Positions 1 to 8,843 of a stretch of DNA of 64,000 nt are shown piece after piece. The number at the start of each line of letters is the position of its first letter. Position 1 is the first letter of the stretch. Both the position numbers and the translations under genes were made by a program. Location: assembly GCF_013359935.1 (NCBI RefSeq), contig NZ_JABMCB010000177.1, positions 124,001 through 188,000 of the forward strand. Reading direction: 5' to 3'. The notes under the pieces were generated by a model. The model was not told the origin of the DNA and ran no database searches. It saw nothing but the letters and a program-made list of their open reading frames with translations. The DNA is from Paenibacillus xylanilyticus. Lineage in GTDB: Bacteria; Bacillota; Bacilli; Paenibacillales; Paenibacillaceae.

Positions 1-18
1 CTTTTTTTGTGGTCTCCA

Positions 19-741
19 TTAATGGGTGACCCCTCTAGCTACCGAAGCTCGAGGTGCAGAGGTACTCACTACCTTGGCTGCAGAAGGCATCGTCACCTTC
101 ACAGCTGAAGTTGTCACCGTCCGGCGAGCCGGAACACTGACCACGTACGTAATGACTTTACTGGCAATCCACACGGCCAGAATGGTATATAAAGTTTCTT
201 TTACCGGAAGAAAGAAAAGGGATAATCCCAGCACAAACGCATCGCTGACAAAGAAAACTGTTCCCAGTTTCCATCCCTTCCAGCGGCTAACCAGCACGGC
301 GAGTATATCGTCTCCGCCTGTCGCTCCGCCGAAACGAAGCACAATTCCTGCCCCTATACCCGTCAGTACACCGGATAAGACTGCTGGAATCCACAGGTTA
401 CCGCCAAACGACATCACAAGTGTTGAGTATCGCTCAAAGCCGTCATAGAACAGGGAGAATGCACCGACGCCAATCAGCGCCTGAATCATGAACTTCCAGC
501 CCTTGATGAACCAGGCCAGAATCATGACCGGAATATCGAGCAGCAGCATGCCGATGGCAGGTGATAATCCTGTCGCATATTTTCCGAGCAGGGCCAGACC
601 GACAAATCCGCCCTCCGATAAATGATTCTGAAAATTAATGTGATAGTAGGCGAATGCCAAAATAAAAGTACCGAGCAGCATGATGACGAGCTTTCCCGCC
701 TCAGCCTTAACGTGTTGTTTTGTTAACGATGTTCTCTTCAT
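19..741 (-). CDS. YitT family (DUF161) integral membrane protein
   Basis: 240-residue membrane protein with about five hydrophobic segments between residues 17 and 200, and the YitT-type glycine-rich stretch GGATGGDDI near residue 140. YitT proteins are widespread in Firmicutes and their transport or signalling role is not established. The usual C-terminal cytoplasmic DUF2179 domain is absent. Instead the last ~40 residues are a low-complexity tail of Ala, Ser, Thr, Val and Arg, so this is a short form of the family. It stands alone, with an 840-base gap upstream. The family call is firm; the function is unknown. Confidence 0.8.
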   Translation of the reverse strand: MKRTSLTKQHVKAEAGKLVIMLLGTFILAFAYYHINFQNHLSEGGFVGLALLGKYATGLSPAIGMLLLDIPVMILAWFIKGWKFMIQALIGVGAFSLFYDGFERYSTLVMSFGGNLWIPAVLSGVLTGIGAGIVLRFGGATGGDDILAVLVSRWKGWKLGTVFFVSDAFVLGLSLFFLPVKETLYTILAVWIASKVITYVVSVPARRTVTTSAVKVTMPSAAKVVSTSAPRASVARGVTH

Positions 742-1035
742 TCAGGTTCCCTCGCAGTTTGTAGGTTGGTTTAAACCGACCGTACCCTGCAAAAGGCAAG
801 CCTGGAAGAAATCATCGTATTTGTCCTTCGAATATTCATTCCAATCCCCTCTTTCGCAGAGTCAGCCGTTTTTTGAATACGGTTGGTTTACTCTACAAGG
901 GGCGCTATGTGTATGAGAGATCGTAACGTTTCCAGATCGTCCTTGGGGAGATTGTCCTTCGGGAACTCATGGTATCCTGATCCTTTCTGTCTGTTGTGGT
1001 TAGCTATGCCAATTAAACGTATACTTTACACTAAC

Positions 1036-1161
1036 CACTTCGATTGTAGCCCATCTTCCGATCGCTGTTATCCCCGGATTTTTTTGATTCCCTTTCCTAA
1101 GGGAAAAATCCTGTGATAAAGGCGAGCACTTCGTTTCTTCAGACGGTCTACACTCTCCGTT
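1036..1161 (+). repeat. Dispersed intergenic repeat, copy A
   Basis: This copy matches, in opposite orientation, the sequence at 36285-36417. Shared blocks in order are CTTCCGATCGCTGTTAT, CCCGGATTT, CCCTTTC..AAGGG, ATAAAGGCGAGC, CTTC(N)CTTCTTCAG and CTCTCCGTT. The CCCTTT/AAGGG part can form a hairpin. No gene overlaps it. It looks like a REP- or MITE-like palindromic intergenic element rather than a coding relic. Confidence 0.65.
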
Positions 1162-1510
1162 AACGTGTAAAGGTTTAGTTTAAACTTCTATAGCTAACTT
1201 GCTTGTTCTTCTATTATATACCACCGACGAGTGCGGGTCTAAACAGCAGACCCTCCAAAAATGCGCATAAAGCAGGTTCTGGACTGCTCCAGCAGTCAAA
1301 CAGCCACACCAGGACAATCAATGCTTGCTAATGGTGCAACCTGCTCCTTCATTCTATGACCAATGACTCCGAATATAACTGTCAGTCACCCAACTGTGAC
1401 AATTTGGGTCCAATTTTTATATTTGTGCGAATTTTAAAGGAATCATCGGCCGCTTCCACATACACTATAGCAAACGAAAATCGGCTTATTCTTGTCCGGG
1501 TGCAGACGTT

Positions 1511-1541
1511 TTCAAACTTACTCTGCTTTTTATGGTATAAT
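1511..1541 (+). promoter_or_regulatory. Candidate promoter of the TIR gene
   Basis: A consensus TATAAT at 1536-1541 is preceded by TGG, an extended -10 arrangement. A weak -35 (TTCAAA at 1511-1516) lies 19 bases upstream. The predicted start of transcription is about 35 bases before the ATG at 1583. Confidence 0.5.
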
Positions 1542-1582
1542 ATAACAATTGATTCCCACTACCGTTTAAGCGAGGCGGATTG

Positions 1583-2620
1583 ATGAAAACGTTAAAGCCA
1601 AGAGTCTTTATTGGCTGCTCGCTGGAAGCGAAGCCGATTGCAGCCGCAGTACACGAAAACTTGCGTTTCTCTGCCGAAGTTACTCCTTGGTACTCCGGTG
1701 TTTTTAATCCAAGCAGCTACACCATGGACGATCTGGAAACTGAGGTACGCACGACAGACTTTGCCATTTTTATCTTTCATCCGGATGACATATCCAAGAT
1801 TCGCGGGAAGTACTATGCATCTGTCCGGGATAATACAATGCTTGAAATGGGTCTGTTTATGGGCCGCTTGGGGCGAAAGCGTATTTTTTTCATTCTTCCT
1901 GAGGATATTACGGACATCAAGGATGCCACAAAAGTTGAAGGATTGCGCATGCCTACAGATCTGCTGGGATTGAATCCACTGGTCTATGAAATTCGTTCGG
2001 ATGGGAAGTGGGCGCCAGCCGTTTCGGTCGCTTGTTCCAAAATCGCTGACAGTATTGAAGAACAGGGGCGCTGGAGTGATCCGGAATTGGAAGAAATCAT
2101 CACCCGGCATAAAGTGGCTGAAGGAGAAGCACGTTTGCAATTGCTCAAGCTGCTGCGATTCTTCAGAGAATTGCTGCGGGTTCGCAAAGCCGATGCCGCC
2201 ATGCTTAATCGGATGAGCGATGCCCTTCGTACAGCTTTTGTGTCCCATCCTCCATTCGCAGTACGTGGTACAGCCATATACCGGACAGATGACAGTGGTT
2301 ATATCGAGCAATTATGTGGTAATGTAGGAGAACCGGGGAGAAAATATGAACTGTCTGCCAACGACGACTTGCAGCCAGATGACCCCAAGCGCATTCTGGT
2401 CATTGATTCTTACCGCGAAAATAAAATCAAGATTAACCTGTATGACGATTACCTTGAGAAAGAATATCTGCTATGCTATCCTGTAGCCAAGAGGTATGTG
2501 ATTACGGTTCATATTATTGGACATATAGAAGCGGATGAGGCGGTATTTCAACAGATTGATTTACAAAATCGTCAACTGTTTAACGCCATCAACGATTTGT
2601 TAGGAGGCGAACCGGAATGA
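1583..2620 (+). CDS. TIR-domain (CAP12/Pycsar-TIR type) protein with GAF-like C-terminal domain
   Basis: The first ~150 residues match the bacterial TIR-like family PF10137: an initial VFIGCS strand, the hydrophobic strand FAIFIFHPDD, then RDNTMLEMGLFMGRLG, whose Glu near residue 88 is where the NADase Glu lies in related TIR enzymes. Such domains act as NAD+-cleaving effectors in CBASS/Pycsar-type phage defence. Residues ~195-345 have the strand and helix pattern of a GAF-like sensor, an inference from pattern only. No nucleotide cyclase lies nearby, so the trigger is unknown. The ATG at 1583 follows GAGG by seven bases; a TTG at 1580 directly precedes it. The gene overlaps the next ORF by ATGA. 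Confidence 0.75.
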   Translation: MKTLKPRVFIGCSLEAKPIAAAVHENLRFSAEVTPWYSGVFNPSSYTMDDLETEVRTTDFAIFIFHPDDISKIRGKYYASVRDNTMLEMGLFMGRLGRKRIFFILPEDITDIKDATKVEGLRMPTDLLGLNPLVYEIRSDGKWAPAVSVACSKIADSIEEQGRWSDPELEEIITRHKVAEGEARLQLLKLLRFFRELLRVRKADAAMLNRMSDALRTAFVSHPPFAVRGTAIYRTDDSGYIEQLCGNVGEPGRKYELSANDDLQPDDPKRILVIDSYRENKIKINLYDDYLEKEYLLCYPVAKRYVITVHIIGHIEADEAVFQQIDLQNRQLFNAINDLLGGEPE

Positions 2621-2850
2621 AACCGGAAATGAAAAAAATAAGCAAGCGCTGGGGCAGCGAGAAAAAGGTACGCCTCAGTTCTGCGCCCGAATCATCACGA
2701 CCGGTTCCGGAACCCAAGGAAGAAGATCGTTTCCACAAACCGGCCGTACCGCTAATTACGATTGGCCCTTCACTGAAGGGGAAGGAACGCCCCTATAAGG
2801 TTATCCTGGAAAAAGAAGCATTGTACGAGAAGCCCCAATATTTGGCTTAA
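2617..2850 (+). CDS. Small protein translationally coupled to the TIR gene
   Basis: 77-residue basic protein, rich in Lys, Pro and Glu, with no predicted membrane segment and no family I recognise. Its ATG overlaps the stop of the TIR gene (ATGA), with GGAGG inside the upstream gene's end, so it should be made in a fixed ratio with the TIR protein. A rho-independent terminator follows 50 bases later, closing a two-gene operon. Partner, regulator or antitoxin are all possible; nothing in the sequence decides between them. Confidence 0.6.
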   Translation: MKPEMKKISKRWGSEKKVRLSSAPESSRPVPEPKEEDRFHKPAVPLITIGPSLKGKERPYKVILEKEALYEKPQYLA

Positions 2851-2901
2851 CATGCTAAGCAACGTTCTCAAGCCTGCCGCTGAATCGGCAGTCATGGATA
2901 G

Positions 2902-2930
2902 GCCCCGCCGCCCAAGGCAGGGGCTTTTTT
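2902..2930 (+). terminator. Rho-independent terminator after the TIR operon
   Basis: GGCCCC...GGGGC hairpin followed by six T residues, starting 51 bases after the stop of the 77-residue ORF. Confidence 0.85.
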
Positions 2931-3174
2931 GTTGGAATCTTTTGTTTAGGTTGCAGTCCTTTTCCCACAACGTGATGGAAAGACCGCAAAATTAACTTCG
3001 GGAAGCATCAGCTACTCTTTTACGTCCTTAGGTTTCCTGCAAAACCCAAAAATTATACCTTATTTTGGAGCTGACTTGTCCTGCCCTCCCGCCTTCAATC
3101 GTCGTACATGACCTGCAGAAAAACCGCTCCAATTTTTTCCGGTTGTATTCCGTATCATCATTGCATATATTGAT

Positions 3175-3197
3175 TATAATATAAGAACATACGTTCT
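3175..3197 (+). promoter_or_regulatory. -10 element with overlapping LexA (SOS) box
   Basis: TATAAT at 3175-3180 is followed by AGAACATACGTTCT at 3184-3197. This contains GAAC-N4-GTTC, the core of the Bacillus LexA/DinR operator, with inner bases ATAC also fitting the R-N-R-Y pattern. The box lies where transcription would start, a position suited to repression. The start codon is 46 bases downstream. Confidence 0.7.
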
Positions 3198-3242
3198 GTA
3201 AATATAAAACATGTTCGAATTCAAGGTTAAGGAAGTGAATGT

Positions 3243-3629
3243 ATGTCATCCTCCCCTTCCGCCCCATCCCCCGCGGATGAAGACCACCGTTTGGTTAAAG
3301 GCCTTGTTGTACGTACCCTGCTGCTGGATGTGCTTGAACGGGATATTCGTACTCTGGATACACTGCTGTTAAAAATGCCTGAAGTCTACGTCCTGTCCCT
3401 GAATCGGATTCAAAATCAGGTACTCAAAGAAATACTGGCGGTTCGTAAACAGATGCGCATACGTGGTGTCAAGATTCTTGAAGAGAAACGTGAAACGGAA
3501 GGAATTGAAACGATCTATCTGTGCAGAGGATACTGGCAGCGATTCTACATGCTGTGGACATTCGCACGTAATGAAGTTAAACAAGAACTCTGCCGGCATC
3601 TGAACATTGATCTGACGCAGCGACTATAG
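3243..3629 (+). CDS. Conserved Bacilli protein, probably SOS-controlled (YhjD-like)
   Basis: 128 residues, no membrane segment, mostly helical; the centre is rich in charged residues (KQMRIRGVKILEEKRE) and is followed by IYLCRGYWQRF. The helical body plus RGY segment recalls the short LexA-regulated Bacillus protein YhjD, but that is from memory and the molecular function is unknown. AAGGAAGTG precedes the ATG at a good distance. It stands as a single gene with its own LexA-boxed promoter, so a DNA-damage role is plausible. Confidence 0.6.
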   Translation: MSSSPSAPSPADEDHRLVKGLVVRTLLLDVLERDIRTLDTLLLKMPEVYVLSLNRIQNQVLKEILAVRKQMRIRGVKILEEKRETEGIETIYLCRGYWQRFYMLWTFARNEVKQELCRHLNIDLTQRL

Positions 3630-3747
3630 GATGAATTGGAATACAGGTTGACCCGGGAAGGTCGAGTTCATTAAGATGGAATGGAGCGCCCAGACTTCTC
3701 TGGTTGAAATTCCTTCATACGTCTCAACACTCAAGGAGCTGTACTTT

Positions 3748-4698
3748 ATGAATTCGAGTTCGAATAACCAAACATCCAGATATATTGGCGTTGCCGCAGA
3801 TATCACCGAACTGATCGGGCAGACACCCGCTGTAAGACTGAACAGGCTCACAGGTAACGACTCTGCTGACGTATATGTCAAACTGGAATATTTCAATCCA
3901 AGCGGCAGCGTCAAGGACCGAGCTGCCTATAACCTAATCGTTCAGGCTGAACGTGCAGGACTTCTGCTCCCCGGAGCGACAATCATCGAACCAACCAGCG
4001 GCAACACCGGGATCGGTCTTGCAATGAATGCTGCTGCCAAAGGCTATAAAGCCATTCTCGTCATGCCGGATAATATGTCCAAGGAACGCATCAATATTCT
4101 GAAAGCCTACGGTGCAGATGTGGTACTTACCCCTGCGGCTGAACGGATGCCTGGGGCGATCCGCAAAGCGAAGGAGCTTCACGCTGACATTCCGGGCAGC
4201 TTCATTCCTCAGCAATTCGAGAATCAAGCCAATCCCGACATTCACCGGGTTACTACCGCACCCGAAATTGTGCAGCAGATGGAAGGCAAGCTCGACGCCT
4301 TCATTGCCACTGCGGGAACGGGCGGAACCATCACCGGAACCGGAGAAGAGCTGCGCAAGCAGCTGCCGGGCATCCGGATCTATGCGGTGGAGCCCAAAGG
4401 TTCACCCGTGCTGTCCGGCGGCGAGCCCGGGCCACACAAGCTCGTCGGTACAAGTCCCGGATTCATACCGGACATTCTGAATACCGACGTGTGGGATTCC
4501 ATTATCCAGGTTTCCGATGAGGATGCACTGGATACGATGCGGCAGCTTGCTGCACGAGAAGGGCTGCTGCTCGGCCCTTCATCCGGTGCTTCGGTGTGGG
4601 CCTCCCTTCGCATTGCGAAGGAACTGGGGCCGGGGCACCGGGTGCTCTGCATTGCGCCGGATACCGGGGAACGGTATCTGAGCATGGGTATTTTTTAA
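3748..4698 (+). CDS. cysK: Cysteine synthase (O-acetylserine sulfhydrylase)
   Basis: 316-residue fold-type II PLP enzyme that makes cysteine from O-acetylserine and sulfide. The PLP lysine is in NPSGSVKDR (near residue 56), the substrate loop TSGNTG is near residue 85, and the phosphate-binding loop GTGGTITG and a C-terminal GPSSGAS follow. The ATG at 3748 has AAGGAG nine bases upstream; an in-frame ATG at 3676 would add 24 residues absent from relatives. It may belong to the cystathionine-producing or Mcc-type branch of the family, which sequence alone does not separate well. No regulatory leader was recognised upstream. Confidence 0.9.
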   Translation: MNSSSNNQTSRYIGVAADITELIGQTPAVRLNRLTGNDSADVYVKLEYFNPSGSVKDRAAYNLIVQAERAGLLLPGATIIEPTSGNTGIGLAMNAAAKGYKAILVMPDNMSKERINILKAYGADVVLTPAAERMPGAIRKAKELHADIPGSFIPQQFENQANPDIHRVTTAPEIVQQMEGKLDAFIATAGTGGTITGTGEELRKQLPGIRIYAVEPKGSPVLSGGEPGPHKLVGTSPGFIPDILNTDVWDSIIQVSDEDALDTMRQLAAREGLLLGPSSGASVWASLRIAKELGPGHRVLCIAPDTGERYLSMGIF

Positions 4699-4726
4699 CA
4701 TCACAGAAAGAGCTCTTCGCAAAAAA

Positions 4727-4811
4727 ACGGCTCCTGCCAAAATAAGCTGTTGCTCTCTTACAGACGGTTAATCCGCAGAGAACAGGAACTTAATTCGGTA
4801 AGGAGCCGTTC
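4727..4811 (-). terminator. Terminator of the dinG-like gene
   Basis: Read on the minus strand, AACGGCTCCT pairs with AGGAGCCGTT across a long loop, and a run of seven T residues follows. It begins 22 bases after the helicase stop codon. Confidence 0.7.
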
Positions 4812-4832
4812 AATTTCTAAAAATATACGAAA

Positions 4833-6797
4833 TTAGTGTGTCAGCGTCGTCCACTCGACACCTTTGGGAAGCAGGGCCGCAATGCGGTCTTTGGCTTCCT
4901 TTTTGGTATACAATGATTCATCAAGAATGACCGCAGAACCCGAATCACTGCTCGTCCGGATCAAACGTCCCAGACCTTGTTTCACGCGCAGGAGCATATA
5001 TGGAAGATCGATTTCTTCATAAGGCGCTGCGGATGCATTACGTTTTGCATTAAATACAGGATCCTGTGGTGGATATGGAAGCGACCAGATCATGACATTG
5101 GATAATGAAGGCCCTGGAACATCCAGCCCTTCCCACAGATTGACGGAGCACAGCACACTCTCCTCATCCTGTTGGAACGCCGCGATCAAGTCACTGATTT
5201 CCCGATCTCCCTCGTACATAAAGCGAAGTCCTTGGGCTTCAGGAATATGAACAATGTCCTGTTTAAACGTGCGCAGCTCCTCCATGGTACGGAACAGAAT
5301 GAGCGCACGGCCTCCACTCTCCTGCAGCAAGGACACCGCGTCCCGCAACCGATTTTCGTTTTCCGGGTGACCTGGTATAGCTTCATCTGTAATTTTCATC
5401 TGCATTTTGTCCGCATAGTCATATGGAGAAGCAACGGAGAACGATACAAAATCGTTAATCCCCAGGCTGTCTGCCACATAACGGAACGAATTGTCCACGG
5501 ATAGCGTTGCGGAAGAGAATACGATGGGAATACCTGTATTGAATACACGCTCGTTCAGGATTTCTTTGACCGTTCGTGGCATGATGGACAATGTCGTCTC
5601 ATCTTCGTTTTCTTCAGCCCAGCAGATGTACCCGTCTTCCTTCCGGAAGAGGGATAGCGCGGTCTGAATCATGTCCAAATGCTCTTCCACAACACGCATC
5701 TGATACCCATCGAGTGAGAACAAGCCGCTCTCAAATACCAACTCCTCGCCAATGGCATCCAGCACACTGGTCAGTCGTTCAATCTCACGCAGCAGCGGTG
5801 CCTCCACCCGAACTTCCTTCCGTTCCGATCCGGGAATAGCCACCGTGTACGTATCCAGCAGCGCAAACAGTCGTTCACTGCTCTCAATCGCTTCATCTAC
5901 ACGTTCGGCAAGCGATTCACGAATCTCCCCTTCCAGGAGCCGGGTTACCAGTTCCTCGAAGATGCGGTGTTTCAGTTTGTAGCTCAGTGCGTTCAGAGCT
6001 GCTTCTTCCAGCAGATGCCCTTCATCAAATACAACCGAGCTGTGGTCTGGCAGCAGTGGCAGTTGTCCCTCGCGTTTGCGGGCTTCATAGGTCCATACAT
6101 GCTCCATGTAATAGTCATGGGAACAGATGATGATATCCTTGGAACGACGGTAATGGTCGCGAGACAGCGTTAGGCCGCAGCGTTGACGTTTTGGACAAAC
6201 GAAGCAATCCTGGAACGGGTCCCAGTTGATTTTGTTCCACTGGCGATCATTCAGATGCGGGTACTGTTTGCGATCACCATACGGATGAAAAGCCTGAAGT
6301 GTACCCGGCGTATTCACAAAATCCGGTAGACTCTCATGCACTTCTTCAATGACAGGCGCATCCTCGTCCGCGAATCTCACCGCACTTAATTTGTTCAGAC
6401 AAACGTATTGATCGGGTGACTTGCCGAGACGGGCGTCCACTTGCAAATCCAGATGCTCAGCAAGCTTCGCAATATCTCCGCCTGGCTTCACCAGTTGTTC
6501 TATCAATGACTCATCGGCACAGGCAATCACTGCCGGTTTGCCCGTATAACGCGCATAACAGACCGCGTAGAGCAGATAGACTAATGTCTTGCCTGTTCCT
6601 ACACCGGCCTCAGCCATAATGGTCTTTTTATCTCCATAGGCCCGTTCGAGCTGGTACGCCATAAAAATCTGTTCATCCCGTACCTCAAAGCCGGACTCTG
6701 GCAAAATATCGTAAAACACATCGGCAACCCATTCCCCCAAACGGGATACAAAAGGTTCTGCCGGATCATATGCAAAAGGATAACGTTGTGTAGACAA
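4833..6797 (-). CDS. DinG/YoaA-family ATP-dependent DNA helicase
   Basis: Superfamily 2 XPD/DinG-type helicase, about 654 residues. Visible are Walker A AGVGTGKT near residue 64, a cysteine cluster (FVCPKRQRCG) typical of the Fe-S domain, the DEGH box, and C-terminal motifs ILFRTMEEL and GLGRLIR. Such enzymes unwind 5'-3' and resolve damaged or R-loop DNA. It lacks the N-terminal exonuclease domain of B. subtilis DinG, so it is nearer YoaA. The start is uncertain: TTG at 6797 has GGAGG 11 bases upstream and gives the N-terminus expected for relatives, while ATG at 6815 and TTG at 6869 have no good ribosome binding site. Confidence 0.85.
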   Translation of the reverse strand: MSTQRYPFAYDPAEPFVSRLGEWVADVFYDILPESGFEVRDEQIFMAYQLERAYGDKKTIMAEAGVGTGKTLVYLLYAVCYARYTGKPAVIACADESLIEQLVKPGGDIAKLAEHLDLQVDARLGKSPDQYVCLNKLSAVRFADEDAPVIEEVHESLPDFVNTPGTLQAFHPYGDRKQYPHLNDRQWNKINWDPFQDCFVCPKRQRCGLTLSRDHYRRSKDIIICSHDYYMEHVWTYEARKREGQLPLLPDHSSVVFDEGHLLEEAALNALSYKLKHRIFEELVTRLLEGEIRESLAERVDEAIESSERLFALLDTYTVAIPGSERKEVRVEAPLLREIERLTSVLDAIGEELVFESGLFSLDGYQMRVVEEHLDMIQTALSLFRKEDGYICWAEENEDETTLSIMPRTVKEILNERVFNTGIPIVFSSATLSVDNSFRYVADSLGINDFVSFSVASPYDYADKMQMKITDEAIPGHPENENRLRDAVSLLQESGGRALILFRTMEELRTFKQDIVHIPEAQGLRFMYEGDREISDLIAAFQQDEESVLCSVNLWEGLDVPGPSLSNVMIWSLPYPPQDPVFNAKRNASAAPYEEIDLPYMLLRVKQGLGRLIRTSSDSGSAVILDESLYTKKEAKDRIAALLPKGVEWTTLTH

Positions 6798-6879
6798 TCC
6801 TTGGTCAGCCTCCATTCTTATACAAGCGGTCCCCGTTCTGTTTCCGTTCAAAAAAAGGCCGCTGGGCAAAAGTTAATTA

Positions 6880-7200
6880 TCCCACGTCATGAAGTAGGTG
6901 ACAAGCTTTTTTTCTACGATGGAAATATAATCAATGTTCGAACCGTTGGCAGCCGGAGACCAACTACGCTGGAACTCTCACTTTCTCAAAAGGATCACCC
7001 ATTTTGACCGTGAACGCATTCCTGAGCAGGTTGTCCATGCCCGTAGCGCTGACGCTCATGCCCTATTTAAAGTAGAAAACTTCACTTTTACACAAGTCCG
7101 CTCTCCTCTTTTAAAACAGCTACAGGTTCATTTCGGTGGATCATGTGTTTTTCTCATGCCATTTCTTAGATCACGGGTTCCTATCCACGTTCATATTGGA
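6880..7200 (+). pseudogene. Decayed N-terminal fragment of a catalase
   Basis: One frame reads GSRRPTTLE, recalling the catalase motif GxRGPTLLED. After a frameshift near 6975 another frame continues with [20 protein letters not shown], which matches the conserved catalase segment around the distal haem side ([14 protein letters not shown]). Downstream similarity fades after ~7085 (KQLQVHF resembles the KTPVFVRF strand). The remaining ~85% of a catalase, including the proximal Tyr region, is missing. No ribosome binding site or intact frame remains, so this is a relic. Confidence 0.75.
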
Positions 7201-7406
7201 CGATTGGTCGTTAAATCAGGGTTATCAGCTAATGAGAGGATTATACATTCCCACTTCAACAGGCTACGTTCAGGGCTGTAATGCTTGATGCATCAGCTTG
7301 TATAGCTCACCCAATCAAATGATTATTGATGATAACGCTTACAACATTTACCATGAATCTGTGCCACAACGAATTCCATATCCCATTAACCAAGGAGGTT
7401 TGCGTA

Positions 7407-8768
7407 ATGAAATTATTCCCTTTTTCTTCTGCTCATGCATCTGCACCCGCTGAACGTTCGTTGAAATCGAAAATGGCCCACATCTGCCTGAGTGCCGCTT
7501 TTCCTCTATTATTGATCAGTAGTGGATCAGCTGGTGCGGTGGAACTCATGGAGAACGGCGTGACAAATCCCACTGAATCCGTAGCTGCACCCACTGCCGT
7601 ACTTACAGCAGGTGACTTGTACGTAGCTCCTAACGGATCGGCAAGCAATCCAGGGACGCTCGAAAGTCCAACAACACTGGCAAACGCACTGACCCAGATC
7701 GCTCCAGGCAAAACCATCTATCTGCGTGGTGGAACCTACAACTTCTCGGAAACAATTACAATTGAAAGAGGCAACAGCGGTACATCGGGACAGCGGAAAA
7801 GTCTGGTCGCCTACGGATCGGAAAAGCCTGTCTTCGATTTCTCGGCCCAAGCCTTCGCCTCCACGAATCGGGGCCTGCAAATGTTTGGAGATTACTGGCT
7901 CGTTAAAGGGCTAGAAGTAAAGGGTGCCGGCGACAACGGTATCTTTATCGGGGGCAGCTACAACCGTCTGGAGCAGATCGAGGCTCATCATAATCGGGAT
8001 ACAGGCATTCAGTTAGGCCGTTATGCGTCCACCGCCGCCAAGAGTGAATGGCCTGCTTATAATGAAGTCATCCGGTCCTATTCCCATGACAATTACGATC
8101 CGGATAATGGCGAGGATGCAGATGGCTTTGCCGCGAAATTGACCGTTGGCCGGGGCAACCTTTTCGATGTCTGTATTGCAGCCTACAATGTGGATGATGG
8201 ATGGGATCTGTACAGTAAAACGGATACGGGTGCTATTGGTGTCGTGACGATCCGCAATAGTATTGCCTACGCCAATGGTGCAACTTCGGACGGCACCTCC
8301 ACCACCGACAGTGACGGAAATGGCTTCAAACTGGGCGGTGAGAAAATCGCCGTGAATCATATTGTGGAGAACAGTATTGCCTTCAACAATAAAAAGCATG
8401 GCTTCACGTATAACAGCAACCCCGGCTCCATTCAGATGAAAAATAACACGTCCTGGAAAAATGGCCAAAGCAACTTTGCCTTCGATTTAGGCACACATAT
8501 CTTCACGAACAACCTGTCCTTCGAAGGCGGTGCCAGTGACAAAACAAGCGGAACGGACGTCGGCAGCACCAACGTCTGGTGGAAAAACAAAAAGAGCGTG
8601 AACGGCAAAGGCCTGCTTGCAAGCGCAGCCGACTTTGTCTCCCTTGTGCCCTCAGTAACCCGGAGCAGCGATGGAACGCCTGTGCTGGGCAATTTCCTGA
8701 AACTTGCAGGCGGCAGTGATCTCATTGGGTCAGGTACGCCTTCAGGTACAAATATTGGGGCACGATAA
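7407..8768 (+). CDS. Secreted pectate lyase, polysaccharide lyase family 9 type
   Basis: 453 residues. A signal peptide with a basic N-region and hydrophobic core ends near residue 45 (SAGA), then a right-handed parallel beta-helix follows with repeated NGIxI/NxF turns. NGEDADGFAAKL and NVDDGWDLY (about residues 235-285) carry the Asp cluster that binds calcium and the Lys that acts as base in family 9 lyases. It would cleave polygalacturonate outside the cell by beta-elimination. AAGGAGG lies eight bases before the ATG; upstream in-frame ATGs lack this. Single gene, closed by a terminator. Confidence 0.87.
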   Translation: MKLFPFSSAHASAPAERSLKSKMAHICLSAAFPLLLISSGSAGAVELMENGVTNPTESVAAPTAVLTAGDLYVAPNGSASNPGTLESPTTLANALTQIAPGKTIYLRGGTYNFSETITIERGNSGTSGQRKSLVAYGSEKPVFDFSAQAFASTNRGLQMFGDYWLVKGLEVKGAGDNGIFIGGSYNRLEQIEAHHNRDTGIQLGRYASTAAKSEWPAYNEVIRSYSHDNYDPDNGEDADGFAAKLTVGRGNLFDVCIAAYNVDDGWDLYSKTDTGAIGVVTIRNSIAYANGATSDGTSTTDSDGNGFKLGGEKIAVNHIVENSIAFNNKKHGFTYNSNPGSIQMKNNTSWKNGQSNFAFDLGTHIFTNNLSFEGGASDKTSGTDVGSTNVWWKNKKSVNGKGLLASAADFVSLVPSVTRSSDGTPVLGNFLKLAGGSDLIGSGTPSGTNIGAR

Positions 8769-8790
8769 AAGATAATAAGAGATTAAAAGC

Positions 8791-8843
8791 AAAATCCCCT
8801 TCTCATACCAGCCCAATCGGCGGTATTGAAGAAGGGGATTTTT
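8791..8843. terminator. Bidirectional terminator between pectate lyase and yaaA
   Basis: AAAATCCCCTTCT pairs with AGAAGGGGATTTTT around a ~25-base loop. It has A-tract and T-tract sides and so can serve both convergent genes. Confidence 0.8.

Larger units (their letters stand above)
742..1582. other. Long intergenic region between yitT-like and TIR genes
   Basis: About 840 bases with no convincing coding sequence. It holds one copy of a dispersed hairpin-forming repeat (about 1036-1161) and the promoter of the downstream TIR gene (about 1511-1541). The short reading frames here have neither ribosome binding sites nor recognisable products. Confidence 0.5.

Noticed and set aside
26..448. 140-residue plus-strand reading frame
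   Set aside because: It is the antisense shadow of the YitT-like gene, with no ribosome binding site and no family pattern.
680..1116. Two plus-strand reading frames of 77-78 residues
   Set aside because: No ribosome binding site, composition unlike neighbours, and overlap with the dispersed repeat.
3630..3747. Possible T-box or other riboswitch upstream of cysK
   Set aside because: Only ~118 bases, with no T-box sequence (TGGNACCGCG) and no S-box core; nothing recognisable as an aptamer.
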